Assembly: GCA_003024785.1 (NCBI GenBank)
Contig: PUQB01000113.1
Location: 107,211 to 171,210, forward strand
Direction: 5' to 3'
Source of the DNA: Selaginella tamariscina
Taxonomy: Eukaryota > Streptophyta > Lycopodiopsida > Selaginellales > Selaginellaceae
DNA length: 64,000 bases
Positions 11,700 to 22,528 of the stretch are shown here, one piece after another. The translations under genes were made by a program, and so were the position numbers. The notes beneath the pieces were generated by a model. The model was given only the letters and a program-made list of their open reading frames with translations. It made no database searches and had not been told where the DNA came from. Each line of letters opens with the position of its first letter. Position 1 is the first letter of the stretch.

Positions 11700-13198
11700 G
11701 GAGGAAAACCAACAAAACAAGGAAGATAGCAGGATTTTGAGAATAAGGAGGCTTGACTTAGGAGCCAGACAAGGAGTAGGATAAGAATTGGAGCAGGATA
11801 GTGGGGCAAGGAGCAGGATAGCAAGACAAGGAGTAGGATAGGAAATGGAGTAGGATAGTAGGACAAGGAGTAGGATAGGAAATGGAGCAGGATAGTAGGA
11901 CAATGAGCAGGATAGGAAATGGAGTAGGGTAGCAAGACAAGGAGTTGAATAAGAACTGGAGCAGAATAGTAAGACAAAGAGCAGGATAGGAACTAGGAAC
12001 TCGGGAGTTGGACAAGGCACAGGACAGGAACCAGGAACTCAAGAGTCATGAGTCGGACAAGATCCAAGAGCAAGACAGGAGCAAGACAGAATCCAAGAGC
12101 GAGACAAGAGCAGGACAGGATCCAGGAGCAAGATAGAAACATGACAAGATCCGGAAGCAAGACAAGAATAGGACAGGATCTAGGAGCAAGACAGGAACAG
12201 GACAGGATCCAGGAACGAGACAAGGAAAGAACAAGAAGCAAGGAGCAAGACAAGAATAAGATAAAACAAGATTGATCGTAGTAAGACTAGTGTTGATTGT
12301 AACTGATTGTACAACAATTAGGTCGGAGCTTTTATGCTCACAACTTCAAGAGTTAATCTAGGCGTGAGTACTAAAAGTGGTTGCTAGTCGTTGGGGACTT
12401 CGTAGGCTAGATGTGGTGCTTCTCAGGAAGCTACAGTGGTCGCCAGGACGCTGCTGAGGGCATCCAACCCCGGGGGTTCGGTCGGCACACCAGGCCTTAC
12501 CTCAGGAGTAATGGAAGGTGTGGATGGCCTCTACTCGGACGCAGCAAGGGTCCGTGTACAGGTAAGGGGGAGTTCTACAAAGATGGCTGGGCAGAGAGTA
12601 TTGCAGGGCCTAGGAGTCCAGCAAGAGGGGAATGCCCGCTTGTGGTGTGAATAGAAGGAAAATGGATATATATTGTCTATCTGAGTACAAATTATCTTCG
12701 ACAGGGGAGCAAGATATAAGACACAGACTTGACTCCTAAAAGACCCCGACCCACTACCAGCCTTCCGGCTTATATAGTGGGTACCTACCGCTAGTCCCTA
12801 GCTATAGGTGGCGTTCTCCCACTGGTCTGCCGCCTGGTGACAAAGTCCTACCTGTCACATTTATGCGCCTCCCCATGCGTGCTATCCTTCGTACCTAGGT
12901 AGTTGGTCTAGACGATCGGATCTTTGTCCGATTACGCCACCGCCTGACATCAGTCGCCATCAGCCCGTACCTGAAATAACTCCCCTTATTCGGCATTTCG
13001 TCCAGTTGCTCGTCCGCGCCGATGGGCATCCTGCCGGCTGGCCGTGATAACGGGCCACCGTCGACCAGTTGCATGCATCTAAAAGTGGCTGCATGCATGT
13101 AGAGGCTAAGATGAGTCCACATGTCCCTTATCCTCTAGGCATATCCTGTAACCCGTATCTTGTATCCGAAATCCTGTATCCTGTATCGGGTCGTGACA
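11700..13198 (-). repeat. 5' LTR of copy 4, interrupted by an insert
   Basis: It matches the 8,023-8,859 LTR over 11,700-12,380 and 13,089-13,198, and ends on the plus strand in CGGGTCGTGACA. The first 25 bp of the U5 end (TGTCAAGCCACGATCC on the plus strand) are absent here. A 698-bp unrelated segment lies at 12,381-13,078. Confidence 0.75.
12381..13078. mobile_element. 698-bp GC-rich insertion of unknown class
   Basis: It sits inside an LTR and is flanked by a perfect 10-bp direct repeat CTAAAAGTGG (12,371-12,380 and 13,079-13,088), so it is a transposition insertion. It is clearly more GC-rich than its surroundings. On the minus strand it has a TATA-like CTATATAAGCC near 12,770. I see no convincing terminal inverted repeat and no coding motif. 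A 10-bp duplication fits Mutator-like elements (8-11 bp) best. A solo LTR is less likely because those leave 4-6 bp. Confidence 0.6.
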
Positions 13199-13203
13199 GC
13201 CGC

Positions 13204-13835
13204 AGTGAGAATCTATGTTTGTATTGTGGTGAAGCAGGACACAAGGCGGCGAAATGTCCTATTAAAGCCAGGAAGTTCAAGACGCGTGAAGTTGAAGCTA
13301 AAGTTCAATCGGAAAACTTCAATGTTCACTTTGTCTAGGAGCCAAGAAATTGGACATAGGTGCAGGCTCCATTGGTGCTGCTCATACCATTCCATCACTT
13401 AAGTTTCCTATACACATTCATCTTAATAATCGAGAGCTCAAGGAGTTTGCCCTGTTAAACACTAGTCCAAATGCATGCTTCATGGATGACACTTTTGCAA
13501 CTCAACATGGCATTCCGGTGGTGAAGTTGAAGCGTGTAGTTTCTGTAGAGGTGGCCGATGGTCGTCTGATTGCTTATGGTGCAGTTACCCATGCTACCAA
13601 ACCTCTCTCTTGCAATCATGGCGCATTCAACTGTTCAATTTCCTTCAACTTAATCAAAACTTGGTCAACTCCCATCATTTTGGGCATGCCATGGTTCGTT
13701 GTTGCAAATCCTCAGATCGATTAGAGGTCTAGGACACTCACGTTTACCTCTTTTGCAGCCAGGATCAATCTTGTACCTTCTTGTGTGTAGGATACATCCT
13801 TAGTGTCTGAGGCAGTACAAACTACAGGATTGACC
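13204..13835 (+). pseudogene. Zinc knuckle and protease, copy 2
   Basis: gag resumes here after the nested insertion with a complete knuckle, CLYCGEAGHKAAKC. The protease-like domain from 13,350 reads FALLNTSPNACFMDDTFATQ, with Asn in place of the catalytic Asp, and IILGMPWFVVANPQID before a TAG at 13,725 (WRS becomes stop-RS). Reading frames change between knuckle and protease at about 13,337. Close to copies 1 and 4 in sequence. Confidence 0.75.
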
Positions 13836-13839
13836 GTGC

Positions 13840-15740
13840 CTGTTCCTGTATCAGTGTTGAAGACTCCTCCTCGACAGGATTCACCTCATGTTAGTTCCTC
13901 AATACATCCGTAGGCTCTTTCCACTCCTGTAAGTTTGCGAATTTCTGTATAGGGTTCTTCCAATCTTGTATAAGTGTCGAAGGTTCCTCCTCAACAGGAT
14001 CCACCTCCTATTGGTTCGTCAGCACACTCACAGGCTCTCCTCACTCCTGTGCATCCACGGACTTTTATATAAGATTCTTCCAATCCTATACACTTGTCAA
14101 CATCCACACATGTTTCTCCCAATTCTGCCTCTTTTCATTACTCTTCTTCTGTTCCACCCCCCAAGATCCTTCCTCTTTTTTAATCACAGCTCCCTTCTTC
14201 TCCTCTCTGAGTTCTTACCATTACCATGCATGAACTTGCCACTGATCCTGTTCCTTTTCATCTTTTTGCCTTTCAAGTAACTCCTATGTCCTCTTCTACC
14301 TTTCCTGTATCTGACTTCCCTGTTTTTCAATCTCCTTCTCCTGTTCCTTCTTCTTCTCCTCCTTCTTCCCTGCCATCCAAGTATCACTCATTTCAGGACG
14401 TTTTTGACAAGCACAAGGCTGCAGTTCTTCCTGTTCACAGGTCCTATGACTGTCCTATCGATCTTGTGGAAGGAAAGACTCCACCGTTCGGACCGATTTA
14501 TGCACTGTCACCTACAAAATTGGAGGTTCTTCGTTAGTACATCGAGGAAAACTTGACATCCGGCTTCATTCGTCACTCAAAGCCTCCTGCAGGAGCACCT
14601 ATCTTTTTTATCAAGAAGAAAGATGGGAGTTTTACGTTTGGTTGTGGACTACAGGGTTTGAATCAAGTCACCATTCGGAATCGGTACCCGTTGCCATTGA
14701 TCCCGGAACTTCTCGATCGGCTGCAAGGAGCAAAGGTGTTCACGAAGATCGACTTACGAGGGGCCTACAATCTTGTACGGATTCGTCCAGGCGATGAGTG
14801 GAAGACTGCCTTTCGTACAAGGTATGGACACTTCGAGTACACGGTGATGCCTTTCCTTACCAATGCCCCAGCCGTGTTCCAACACATGGTGAACGACATC
14901 TTTCGTGACTTCTTGGACCAGTTTGTGTAATCTACCTCGATGACATTTTGATTTTCTCCAAGGACCAGGGCTCATGACAAGCATGTACGACTAGTTCTAT
15001 AGAGGCTTCGCAAGCATGGCCTGTATGCGAAGTTGGAGAAGTGTTTCTTCGACATGGATATTGTGGAGTTCTTGGGCTACATCGTCTCTCTGTTGGCATT
15101 TCCATGGACATGCACAAGGTGAAGACTATGTGGAGTGGGAGAGGCCCAAGTCTGTACAAGACGTACAATGTTTCCTTGGCTTTGCAAACTTCTACAGGGT
15201 TTCATACAGGACTTCTCCAAGCGTGTACTTCCACTCACGGAACTCACCAAGCGCACATGAGTTTCTCTTGGTCGACAAGGCGGAACATGCATTCACAACA
15301 CTCAAGGACGCCTTCACGACAGCTCGATTTTAGCACATCCTGATCCTTCTCGTCCTTCTTTGTTGAAGCAGATGCCTCGGATTTTGCAGTAGGATCTGTT
15401 TATCACAAGTTGGAGAAGACAAGTTGCTTCATCCTGTAGCTTTTCACTTCGTAAGTTCCTTTGGGAGATCAATTACGAGATTCATGACAAGGAACTCAAG
15501 GCCATTGTGGATTCGTTCGAGGAGTGGCGGCATTTCTGGAAGGTGCTACGCATCCTGTACAAGTTCTTACGGATCACAAGAACCTGGAGTATTTTCAAAC
15601 GGCTCGAGTTCTCAGTCGGCGACAGGCTAGGTGGGTGGAGTTCCTATATGTTTTGATTTCGTCATCATCTACAGGCTTGGTTTTCGAAATGGCAAGGCGG
15701 ATATATTGTCTAGGCGCTCTTACCTTGCACTGACCCGAGC
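13840..15740 (+). pseudogene. Linker, RT and RNase H, copy 2
   Basis: A Pro/Ser-rich linker (13,840-14,390) leads into RT. RT blocks are [12 protein letters not shown] (14,600), [29 protein letters not shown] and [20 protein letters not shown]. The YLDDILIF metal site follows a one-base shift at about 14,930. RNase H continues in fragments to [14 protein letters not shown] near 15,715. Many single-base deletions (for example around 14,965, 15,125, 15,335, 15,400 and 15,465) break the frame, a pattern unlike the substitution-type decay of copy 1. These could be real decay or errors in the assembly. Confidence 0.75.
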
Positions 15741-15839
15741 GATCCTGCATATGACTGTCAAAAGCAAGTGTTGTTGGGTCCTGATCGACTTCGGCTTGCA
15801 GCACTACAAGTTCATTAGGCTCTAGCAAATTCCACACTC

Positions 15840-16930
15840 CTACAGACATCCGTTTGCAATTGGCTACAGATGACTTGGCAAGGAATGTGTTTTCACACAT
15901 TAGTCCTGACATCGCAAGTTCCTCTTCCTCCAGTTCCCGTACAATACAAGTTGTTTGCCATACAGGACGGACTCCTATACCGAGAAGGTCTCATGTACAT
16001 TCTGTTAGTGTTTACAGACTCATGTGGTACAGGATTGTCATGATACCCCAGCTACAGGACATTTTGGTGTGGCCAAGACAGTTGAGTTGGTGACTCATAA
16101 CTATTGGTGGCCTGGGTTGTGAGTTTTGTGACAAGTTTGTACAGAGTTGTGACACCTGTAATAGGTCGAAGATGCCTCGTCACGTGCCCTCTGGTCTTCT
16201 TCGTCCTCTTCCTGTTCCTTCTGCCCTTGGAGATCATTTCTATAGATTTCCTCACAGATTTCCTCCTTCTCATGGATTTGATGCAGTTCTTGTGGTGGTT
16301 GACCGTTTCACCAAACAGGCTCATTTCCTACCATGTCACAAGACTGCTACAGGCCAGACAACCGCTGAGTTGGTGATCCGCGAAGTATTCCGACACCATG
16401 GTCTTCCTGAGAGCATTGTTTCTGATCGAGGCCCACAATTCATGTCCAAGTTTTGGTGAGAACTTCTCCGAAGTCTACAGGTTAAAGTGGACCTTTCTTC
16501 AGGATACCATCCACAAACTGATGGGCAGTTAGAATGCACGATTCAGACCTTGGAGCAATATCTTTGCTGCTTCATTAGTTACCAACAGGACAACTGGTTG
16601 GACCTTCTTCCAATGGGGGAGTTTGCCTACAACAACTCTGTTCACGCATCTATAGGCCAGACACCTTTCTTTGCTCTTACAAGCTACCATCCACATTTTG
16701 ACTTTGCTCCTCCTGCTTCTCCTTCTTCTGCTCTTGCAGTGCAGGATCGTCTTCAGCATCCTCGTCAGGTACATGAGGATTTCCGGGTTCATCTTTAGTA
16801 AACACAGGAACAATACAAGCGTCACGCTGATGCTCATCGTTAACCGGCACATGCATACAAGATTAGTGATTCGTATGGCTTCTTCGTCGGCATATTCGCA
16901 CCAACATGCCTTCTTTTAAGTTGGATTTTC
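15840..16930 (+). pseudogene. Integrase, copy 2
   Basis: The zinc domain ends with CDTCNRSKMP (about 16,150). The core shows FDAVLVVVDRFTKQAHFLPC and, at 16,390-16,440, RHHGLPESIVSDRGPQFMSK with the second catalytic Asp. SGYHPQTDGQLECTIQTLEQ follows, with the Glu of the usual QSE motif replaced in QLE. QDNWLDLLPMGEFAYNNSVH and the pre-GPY/F coil complete it. A TGA replaces the Trp/Gln region after SKFW at 16,457 and a TAG occurs near 16,798, so it is inactive. Confidence 0.75.
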
Positions 16931-17315
16931 AACGATTGGGCCCTTACAGGATTGCGGTTTGAGGTCAATCCTGTAGCTTTTCAACTCGAGTTACTATTTA
17001 CGGTGAAACTTCATCCTGTGTTTTACACCTCTTTGTTGGAGCCGTATCATCCTTCTTCTCTTTCTGGTCGTGCTTCTTCTCCTCCCCCTCTTGTGGTCAT
17101 TGATGGTGAACCTAAGTACAAAGTTGTAGCCATCCTTGATTCTCGTCTTCATCGCCACCAACTTTAATACTTGATGGATTGGAAAGGTTATTTACCTACC
17201 GATCTCACTTGGGAACCTGCATCCAACTTACTCCATGCTTCTTCTAAAGTTGCTGCTTTCCATCGACGTTATCCTGCTAAACTAAGTCCCAAGACTCGTG
17301 GAACTTGTCCTTAAG
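16920..17315 (+). pseudogene. Integrase GPY/F tail and chromodomain, copy 2
   Basis: LDFQRLGPYRIAV at about 16,922-16,960 is the GPY/F motif. Then LHPVFYTSLLEPYHPSSL, a Ser/Pro-rich spacer and a chromodomain: YKVVAILDSRLH, a TAA at 17,166, then YLMDWKGYLPTDLTWEPASN. The end reads AFHRRYPAKLSPKTRGTCP and stops at 17,312. This assigns the family to the chromoviruses within Ty3/gypsy. Confidence 0.8.
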
Positions 17316-17325
17316 AAAGAGGTGC

Positions 17326-17853
17326 TGTCACGACCTGATACAGGATGCAGGATATAGGATACGGGTTACAGGATATACCTATAGATATACTTACAAGATA
17401 TGCCTGCAGGATATTCCTATAGGATTACCTACAGGATATTCCTACAGGATATTCCTACAGGATATGCCTATAGGATATACCTACAGGATATGCCTGTAGG
17501 ATATTCCTACAGGATATACCTACAGGATATTCCTATAGGATATGCTTATAGGATATACTATAGGATATGCTAAAGGATAAGGGTCACTATTTTTAGCTCA
17601 TGACCAGATTAGCTTGGAGTTGTGAGCATAAAAGCTCCGACCTAATTGTTGTACAATCAGTTATTATCAACATCAGTCTTTTTACGATCACTCTTGTTTT
17701 GTCTTGCTCCTTGCCTCCTACTCTTGTCTTGTTCCTGGTTCTTAGTTCTTGTCCTGCTCTAGTTCCTGTCCTACTCCTTGTCCTGCGTCTAAGTCAAGCT
17801 TCCTTGTTCTCGAAATCTTGCTCACTTCCTTGTTCCTAGATCGTGGCTTGACA
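17326..17853 (+). repeat. 3' LTR of chromovirus copy 2
   Basis: It begins TGTCACGACCTGATACAGG and ends ATCGTGGCTTGACA, followed at once by the target duplication AGCAG. About 230 bp of it are GGATAT-type minisatellite repeats. The AGCTTGGAGTTGTGAGCATAAAAG region (near 17,610) is shared by all copies and probably contains the promoter. Confidence 0.85.
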
Positions 17854-18902
17854 AGCAGCACCAATGGAGCCTGCACCTACATCCAACTTCGCGACTCGTA
17901 AACAAAGTGGACATTGAAGTTTTCCAACTGAACTTTAACTTCAACTTCACGTGTCTTGAACTTCCTGGCTTTAAATAGACATTTTGCCACCTTGTGTCCT
18001 ACTTCACCACAATACAAGCATAAGTTCTCACCACAATGACGTTGCTTCTCTGCAGTTGAAAGTGGGTGACGCTTGTATTTGTCAACTTCCATAGGAACTA
18101 CTCCAGAAGATGTCGTAAGAACATGTGCTACAATTATAGGATTGGCTTGCAAGAACTGCTGACGGATTTTTTCCTAACGATGTTCGAACAAACAGTTGTT
18201 ACAGCGAACGGCCTGTTGCATGATTTCCACTAAGGTTTGGGCATCTGGTGAAGTAAGGAGAAGGTCCTTCACGTCATCCCTCAACCCAAAATGGACGTGT
18301 TCAATCAATGTAGTCTTGTCCCATGGAATGTTCATGCAAAGTTGCTGAAATTTGGATGCATATACAGAAGCTAGTTAGAATCCTTGGGTGAGGTTCCGTA
18401 ACATTGTGCATGCAGAACAGTACTCATCAAGATTTCCAAAGCAGGCTTCTAAGGCAGTCACGAATTCTTCAAAGTTTTCCATCAATGGGTCATCACGCTC
18501 CAGCAAAGGGGCAACCCAAACCTGTGGAGATCCAACTAGTAAGAATGCCAAAAGGCCAACCTTTTGTGCATCAGTTGAGTAGCAGTGTGGTTGCATGCGG
18601 ATTAAAAGCCTGATCTGATTTAGGAAACCTTGGAAATTGACGCGATTGCCATTGAACTTTTCTGGCATGTTAATATTTGGTTCTGAAGAAGAGTTCGATG
18701 GAGAGGAAACCACGGATGCTTGAGAGAGATCATGCGCAGTAGCCTTGGAGGAAGCATCAGCAACTGCATGCACCGCGTTGGTGGAACCTTGCATATTTGT
18801 GACCACTTGGCACAAAGTGGCCAGCTCATGAAACAACATTTGATGCTCGCGTTGAAATTGCTCAAAATCTACTATGATCCATGAAAGAAAGGAGGAAAAC
18901 AA
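17854..18902 (-). pseudogene. gag and start of protease, chromovirus copy 3
   Basis: Minus strand. gag starts near 18,902-18,870 (FEQFQREHQMLFHELATLCQ). It holds frame for 175 residues to LRNLTQGF at 18,375, where a stop follows. It resumes with PMEVDKYKRHPLSTAEKQRH and the zinc knuckle CLYCGEVGHKVAKC (about 18,020). The protease begins at 17,900 and is interrupted at 17,858 by copy 2; the rest lies at 6,484-6,598. This is the oldest host of the nest, judged by insertion order. Confidence 0.75.
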
Positions 18903-18969
18903 GGGAGAAAAACTAAGGAAAAAAAATTAACTAAAAATTGGGGAGCTATAAAAGCAGTTACTATCAAAC

Positions 18970-19282
18970 TGTCAAGCCACGATCCAAGAGCAAGGAAGCT
19001 TGACTCAAGAGTAAAATAACAACTAAGAACAAGATGAGAACAGGAGGCAAAGGAGCAAGACAAGAACAAGATAAGAATGATCGTAGAATGACTGGTGTTA
19101 ATAGTAATTGATTGTACAATAATTAGGTCGGAGCTTTTGTGCTCACAACTCCAAGAGCTAATCTAGGCATGAGCTAAAAATATATTCTAAGGGCTAATCT
19201 AGTCATGAGCTAAAAATAATGTCCCATATCCTGTGGGCATATCCTATCTTCCGTATCCTGTATCCTATATCGAGTCATGACA
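18970..19282 (-). repeat. 5' LTR of chromovirus copy 3
   Basis: On the minus strand it runs from TGTCATGACTCGATATAGG to ATCGTGGCTTGACA and is followed by GTTTGATAGTAACTGC, as in copy 1. At 313 bp it is the shortest LTR of the family because most of the ACAGGATAT minisatellite is absent. Confidence 0.75.
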
Positions 19283-21455
19283 TTGACTAGTAGAAACGTG
19301 ATAGTGTACATCTAACATTTTGATAAATGAGAAATGGTTAGATTTGTGTGCACTAAGTATGGTTCTTCATTTGCAAGTATTAGAGGTGAAATTGAACATG
19401 ATAATCTACTCGCTCTTTAGGGAAAGGATTGGAGTTTCTTGGGTCCAATGCAACTCTCTTATACTTGAGAACAAGAGCACCACCCATGTGATGAGGATGA
19501 GGTTTTTGTAAAACTAGTAGAGGTAGCATGAGAGGTAGAAACACTTTCAGAAAATGTACAAGTCCCTTGCAATGCTGGTGGTTTTCTTGGGTTGAATGCA
19601 AAAATTGCACCAAGAAGTAGGTTTATGAATGGCAAAAGTTTTTTAGAACAAATGAAGAAAAGATGAAGCACAAGGCTAACTTTTTTTGACAAGGATGGAA
19701 AAGCAAAGTTTCATGTATATTATCGTGAATGCAACTTACAATATGGCAAGACAAATTTGTGATGTTGCATTGTACATTTGCTCAACATGAGGAAAACTAT
19801 TCAAAAAGAATTAATTGTGTAAACTCTCAAGTTAGCTCTTTAGTTAAAGAAGACTCTTTATAGGTTAATCCCAAAGTTGAGGTTGTTCAACAAAATAGAA
19901 CAAGGCAACGAGTTGAAGAACTATTGAGGAATGAGGTTATAACGTTTCAAGCTAACTTTGGTGTGAAGTTCCCTTTATATAAACTAAGCATTAAGAATCA
20001 TAGAACATTTTGCATTTGTTGTGAAGTTTGTGGAAAAAGTATCTTGATTTTCCCAATGGGCGAAAGTGTAAGCACTCTCATCAACAATATTGTAGCACAA
20101 ATCAACTCCACAAAGCATAGGATCATAGTAGAGCATGAAGGTGTTGATTATGGTCCAAGGAGAAAAAAAACTGAAGTGTTAAACAACCTTGCTAAGTAGC
20201 CAAGCATGCTGAAATTTTTGACAAAAGGTATGCAACATTTGTAGCAATTTGATTTTATATTATTATGTCTTCTACTTACTTGTTTTGTTATGTGAGCCAT
20301 TTTCAACATTATCCTTTTCAATTCTAGCACCACCTTGATTATTGTTTGAACCTAACATAGTGAAGAAATAAATGATTTTATTTAGTAACTCTTTTTTAAT
20401 GTTATAAAGTTTCAATTTATATAAAAAATAATAAATCATTCTAGGAAATAAATTTGTTTGTTTTGGTTATTGGCAACACTTTTACAAATATAGGAGAGTG
20501 TCATATGATTGACAATCTTCCTTGATGATTCTAAACAAAATAAAAACTAGTTTGTGGAGCCTCACTTTACTAGCAAGGTTGAGATAGATGGTCGACAAGT
20601 AACCATTTTGCTATAAACAATGCTTACACATTAGCAAGGTTATGGAAGGCTTTGAGAATAATTAGTGCAACACGTGTTCATCTATCCTTTGTCAATGAGA
20701 TTTTTTTATGAGAGTAAGAAGGGAACAAAAATCCATTGTTAATTGTAGAGACCGGGCTAGGACACAAATCATGATTGAGTTTATAACACATTTTGAGCAG
20801 TTGTAAGTTGCAAACTTTGCATGAACTTTGAATCCTTTTAGCTTCAACTTGCATGCAAGACTTTATTTTTAAGCTGCAAGAATATTCTTCCTCGAGTTAG
20901 CTACAAGAGGAAATCTTCACAAGTTTTGCAAAGATATCATGGATGCACACTAGCTTGGGAAGTTTGAAGGTTGTGAGGCAAATTGGGACTTCTTGCAAGA
21001 CATTATACAGAACATGAACATGAAGAAGTAGGGAATGACAAGAAAACTACATTACAATTATTTCAAGTTGTGAAGCTATAGGGTGGCATCAAAATGCACA
21101 ACTTTCTAAGCATGAACATTTAGGGCCTAGCATTACAACTACAAGACGAGGTAATCACACATCATTCAAGTGTTTAAGGGAGGACATTTTTAAAGCTTTG
21201 TCTAAGACTTATGAGCAAAAGATGAAGTTGCTTGAACTACATCTAGGTTTTATTCCATGCCAACTAGTTGAAGACAAAATAGTGATCAAGCAAGCTGTGC
21301 GTTGGGTTGCTAGGGATGACAATCTAGTTGGATTTTGTGGGAAAAATCCACTAACCATAGGTGCTTTCAAGACTTTGGATCAAGGGTTTAAGGATATGAA
21401 AGGGTGCACAACAAATCATAACATGTGGTTTTTGACTGAAAAGACCATATAAAAA
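19283..21455. other. Decayed sequence with two unassigned open fragments
   Basis: There are no intact genes. A 91-residue plus-strand fragment (19,924-20,196) contains CICCEVCGKSI and reads like part of a longer DNA-binding or transposase-type protein. An 84-residue fragment (21,198-21,449) contains QAVRWVARDDNLVGFCGK, which resembles a block I vaguely associate with transposase-like proteins, but I cannot assign it. Their shared orientation and spacing suggest one broken element or gene. Confidence 0.3.
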
Positions 21456-22528
21456 ACCAGAGGTTGAATTTCAAACTAATCACATGAAAAAATTAGGTTG
21501 GTTTTTGTCAAAATATCAAAGTGACATGCATATGAAGGTGACATTGTTTTTTTCAATCATATGAAGGTGACATGGCTTTTCATTGGGTTTGAAATAATAG
21601 TTTATTAAGTGGTTTATAATATGGTTTATTATATGATTTGGTTAACTAATATGGTTAGTCCAAAGTTTAGTCACTTGATTTTTTACATGGTTTTTTGTAT
21701 AATCATGGTTTTGTGAGGCCGAAATATGAAATTTGAAATCTTGACATTCCAATGTGTATGTTACTTACTCTATGTAATACTTTCCATTATGCAAATAAGC
21801 CAACCTGTATATAAACAAGTAAATAATTTACATATACATACATACACATACCCCAATCTCTTTCACCATATACATATAGTTATGTACACGTATATATACA
21901 TGTGAAGAGAGAGAGAGAGGGGAGAGAGAGACTTGAACAAGAAATGCACCATCGATGAAAAATTAAAATCAAATAACTAAATATATATATTATTATCATA
22001 TACACACATGAAAAATAATAATCTAAAATTTAAGTTGAACATGTAAGTATATTTCCAACACTCAAATGAATGAAGCAAATTCCTATCAAAATACATGTTC
22101 CTTAATTATATATACACTTTTATTATATGGTGGAGATGTTGGGCGGTCCTTCTACGGCTTAGTTTTTTTTTTGTGTTCTTTTAGACCCGGATTACGGAAA
22201 AAGTTTTATAAAGCAATCTTGTATGAGATTGATTTACAGGAATAATAAAGTATACATATGTGTATATTACAGATCCTTTCTAGCAAGTGAATATAAATAC
22301 AAAAAATAAGTTGAAGGAATAGGAAGAGAAAATAAATAGTGAGCCTAAGGAACAGGATGCAAAAAATCAAATGCTACAACTTCAGGTAGCAACTTCCAAC
22401 CAAGAACTTAAGGAAGAGAGAAAAAACTTCCAGAAGTATAAAGAAGTAAATCTAGAGTACCATAAAGATTAACATTAGGAGTAAGATAGTTGCAGTGAGA
22501 ACACTATAAGATTCAAGGTGGGGAATAG
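21456..22528. other. AT-rich intergenic stretch
   Basis: No coding motif is visible. It contains a short GA microsatellite (about 21,904-21,930) and TA-rich tracts. Nothing else is supported. Confidence 0.5.

Larger units (their letters stand above)
8023..13198 (-). mobile_element. RT-less chromovirus derivative, copy 4
   Basis: A minus-strand element inserted in the gag of copy 2. LTRs lie at 8,023-8,859 (3') and about 11,700-13,198 (5', itself carrying a 698-bp insert). Flanking 5-mers GTCGC (8,018-8,022) and GCCGC (13,199-13,203) differ by one transition and are the probable target duplication. Its interior keeps gag, protease, a proline-rich linker, the integrase tail and a chromodomain. 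The whole RT, RNase H and integrase core are missing, so it could only have moved with help from a full-length relative. Confidence 0.85.
6599..17853 (+). mobile_element. Ty3 chromovirus copy 2 (carries nested insertion)
   Basis: Plus-strand LTRs at 6,599-7,083 and 17,326-17,853 bound it, with a perfect 5-bp target duplication AGCAG. The body reads gag (7,181-8,022), an inserted minus-strand copy (8,023-13,198), then zinc knuckle, protease, RT, RNase H, integrase and chromodomain (13,204-17,315). A purine-rich stretch AAGAAAGAGGTGC just before 17,326 is the likely polypurine tract. The two halves of gag meet across the inserted element. Frameshifts in pol show it is no longer autonomous. Confidence 0.85.

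Noticed and set aside
11667-12253. Similar Leu/Ser/Pro-rich open frames in the other LTR
   Set aside because: LTR minisatellite by-product, homologous to the one at 7,990-8,610.
6599-17853. Alternating plus and minus chromovirus pieces as a scrambled or misassembled region
   Set aside because: Target duplications and continuity of gag and protease across the insertions explain the order by nesting.
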